Shown: positions 63,199-64,000 of the stretch, one piece after another
How positions within the stretch are numbered: the stretch's first letter is position 1
How the letters are laid out: every line of letters starts with the position of its first letter
DNA from: Saccharomycopsis fibuligera x Saccharomycopsis cf. fibuligera
Lineage: Eukaryota > Ascomycota > Saccharomycetes > Ascoideales > Saccharomycopsidaceae
Reading direction: 5' to 3'
Assembly: GCA_001936135.1 (NCBI GenBank)
Contig: CP012816.1
Coordinates: 2,725,501-2,789,500 of the forward strand
DNA: 64,000 nt
Notes under the pieces: generated by a model
Told to the model about the DNA's origin: nothing
The model's input: the letters and a program-made list of their open reading frames with translations, nothing else
The model's database searches: none
Made by a program: the position numbers and the translations under genes

Positions 63199-64000
63199 TT
63201 TGAATAGTTATTATGCTTTACTGTTGGTATGTGTATATTAAAACAGACTTGCAAACGACTTCAGTAGGAAAAAAAAATTGATAATATCTTTTTTTTTTCC
63301 TCTTTCCCCCAGAGACAGGCGGCCAGTGTGAGGGCGAGGGCTCCAGACACCACCAAAGCGCAGCACTGGAAAAAACCGTCTCGTCCGGCAGGGCAAGCAA
63401 CACGGTGAGCACGGGATCGGCCGCGGTCCGGGCGCCTGCGCCAAAGACGGCCAGAGAGAGACTGGGGCACCGTGGTTACCGCCAGAAACTGCGGAAAAGA
63501 AACCGTCGGACGGGTATGTGCATGTGACATGCGCGTGACGCGCCCTAGCACTTCCTGTGACAGTGGAAACGGGATGCAGGGCTTTTCTCAGCTCGGGGCG
63601 ACAGCCCTGTGTGTAGTCACATGACTGTGAGCTGGCGAAAACGGGGAACCCTGCACGCGTGCGCCTAGCAAGCGCAGTGTGTGTGGCTCCCGCCGCGATT
63701 ACAGTTACAAACACCAGAAACATCTGCAGACAGCCAGCCGGGACGGGACGTCCGACGACAACAGCAACGACGAATGGGCTCTGAATATGCCCCATCAGAG
63801 ATCCCAGGGTTTGCGTAGCGCAACGCTGTGAGCTATGCGCCCTGCACCGCTAATGGTCGTAAATCGAATCACACCTTGCTTGTTTCTTTCTTTTGTCTGG
63901 CTTTGGACACAAAGTTGCCAAAAGTTGCAAAAAAAATTCTGTACAACCAGGGCATGCATGTTACCAAGTGCGCAGTTTTCTGCTTTTGCTGCTTTTTTGC
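63199..64000. other. GC-rich upstream region of RPS17
   Basis: Promoter side of RPS17. From about 63300 the DNA turns GC-rich, with many overlapping ORFs on the minus strand that share no coherent product. No gene called. Confidence 0.5.

Overview
The window looks like nuclear chromosomal DNA of a budding yeast (Saccharomycotina) outside the Saccharomyces lineage. Evidence: compact single-exon genes such as SPT16, AIM9, ICP55, AKR1, UTP6 and ADA2; spliceosomal introns with GTATGT/GTAAGT donors and TACTAAC-type branch sites; a CSN1 subunit of the COP9 signalosome, which S. cerevisiae lacks in standard form; a flocculin-type GPI adhesin; and ribosomal-protein genes with introns. I could not fix the species or the meaning of CTG codons. 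Most of the window is AT-rich, but about 25-28.5 kb, 36-40.4 kb and 63.3-64 kb are clearly GC-rich. Layout. 0-8 kb: the 3' end of an unrecognised intron-containing gene, AIM9, a mitochondrial PPR protein, and CSN1 with two tiny introns. 8-19 kb: a flocculin-like adhesin, ICP55, HOP1 with two introns, SPT16. 19-24.8 kb: two short proteins that share a motif, and long non-coding stretches. 24.8-30.3 kb: a MOSC-domain membrane protein diverging, across a 2.6-kb GC-rich interval, from an unusual protein that fuses a long disordered region to a glutathione-peroxidase-like domain. 33.5-40.4 kb: four low-complexity proteins of unknown function. 41-48 kb: AKR1, RPL17, and a secreted aspartyl protease with one in-frame stop. 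48.7-51.3 kb: a snoRNA host locus. 52-64 kb: an orphan ORF, UTP6, an ER-type membrane protein, a decayed CFIm25 gene, ADA2, a probable ECM11, and RPS17. The most striking element is at 48.7-51.3 kb. No long ORF is present, but I can read seven box C/D snoRNAs in the order snR78, snR77, snR77 (second copy), snR76, snR75, snR74, snR73. This matches the order of the S. cerevisiae polycistronic cluster snR78-snR72. The guide next to box D' in each predicts the expected 2'-O-methylation site: 25S U2421, 18S U578, 25S C2197, 25S G2288, 18S A28 and 25S C2959 (yeast numbering, from memory). Here each of the first six snoRNAs is followed by a branch site and AG acceptor, and five of the seven are preceded by a GTATGT donor. 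The locus therefore reads as a multi-intron non-coding host gene with one snoRNA per intron. snR77 is duplicated, and both copies carry a second guide that predicts 25S G2793. I found no snR72. Themes: HOP1 and ECM11 belong to meiotic chromosome axis and synapsis; AIM9, ICP55 and the PPR protein are mitochondrial; UTP6, RPL17, RPS17 and the snoRNAs all serve ribosome production; SPT16 and ADA2 act on chromatin. No tRNA, rRNA, CRISPR, LTR element or other mobile element was found.
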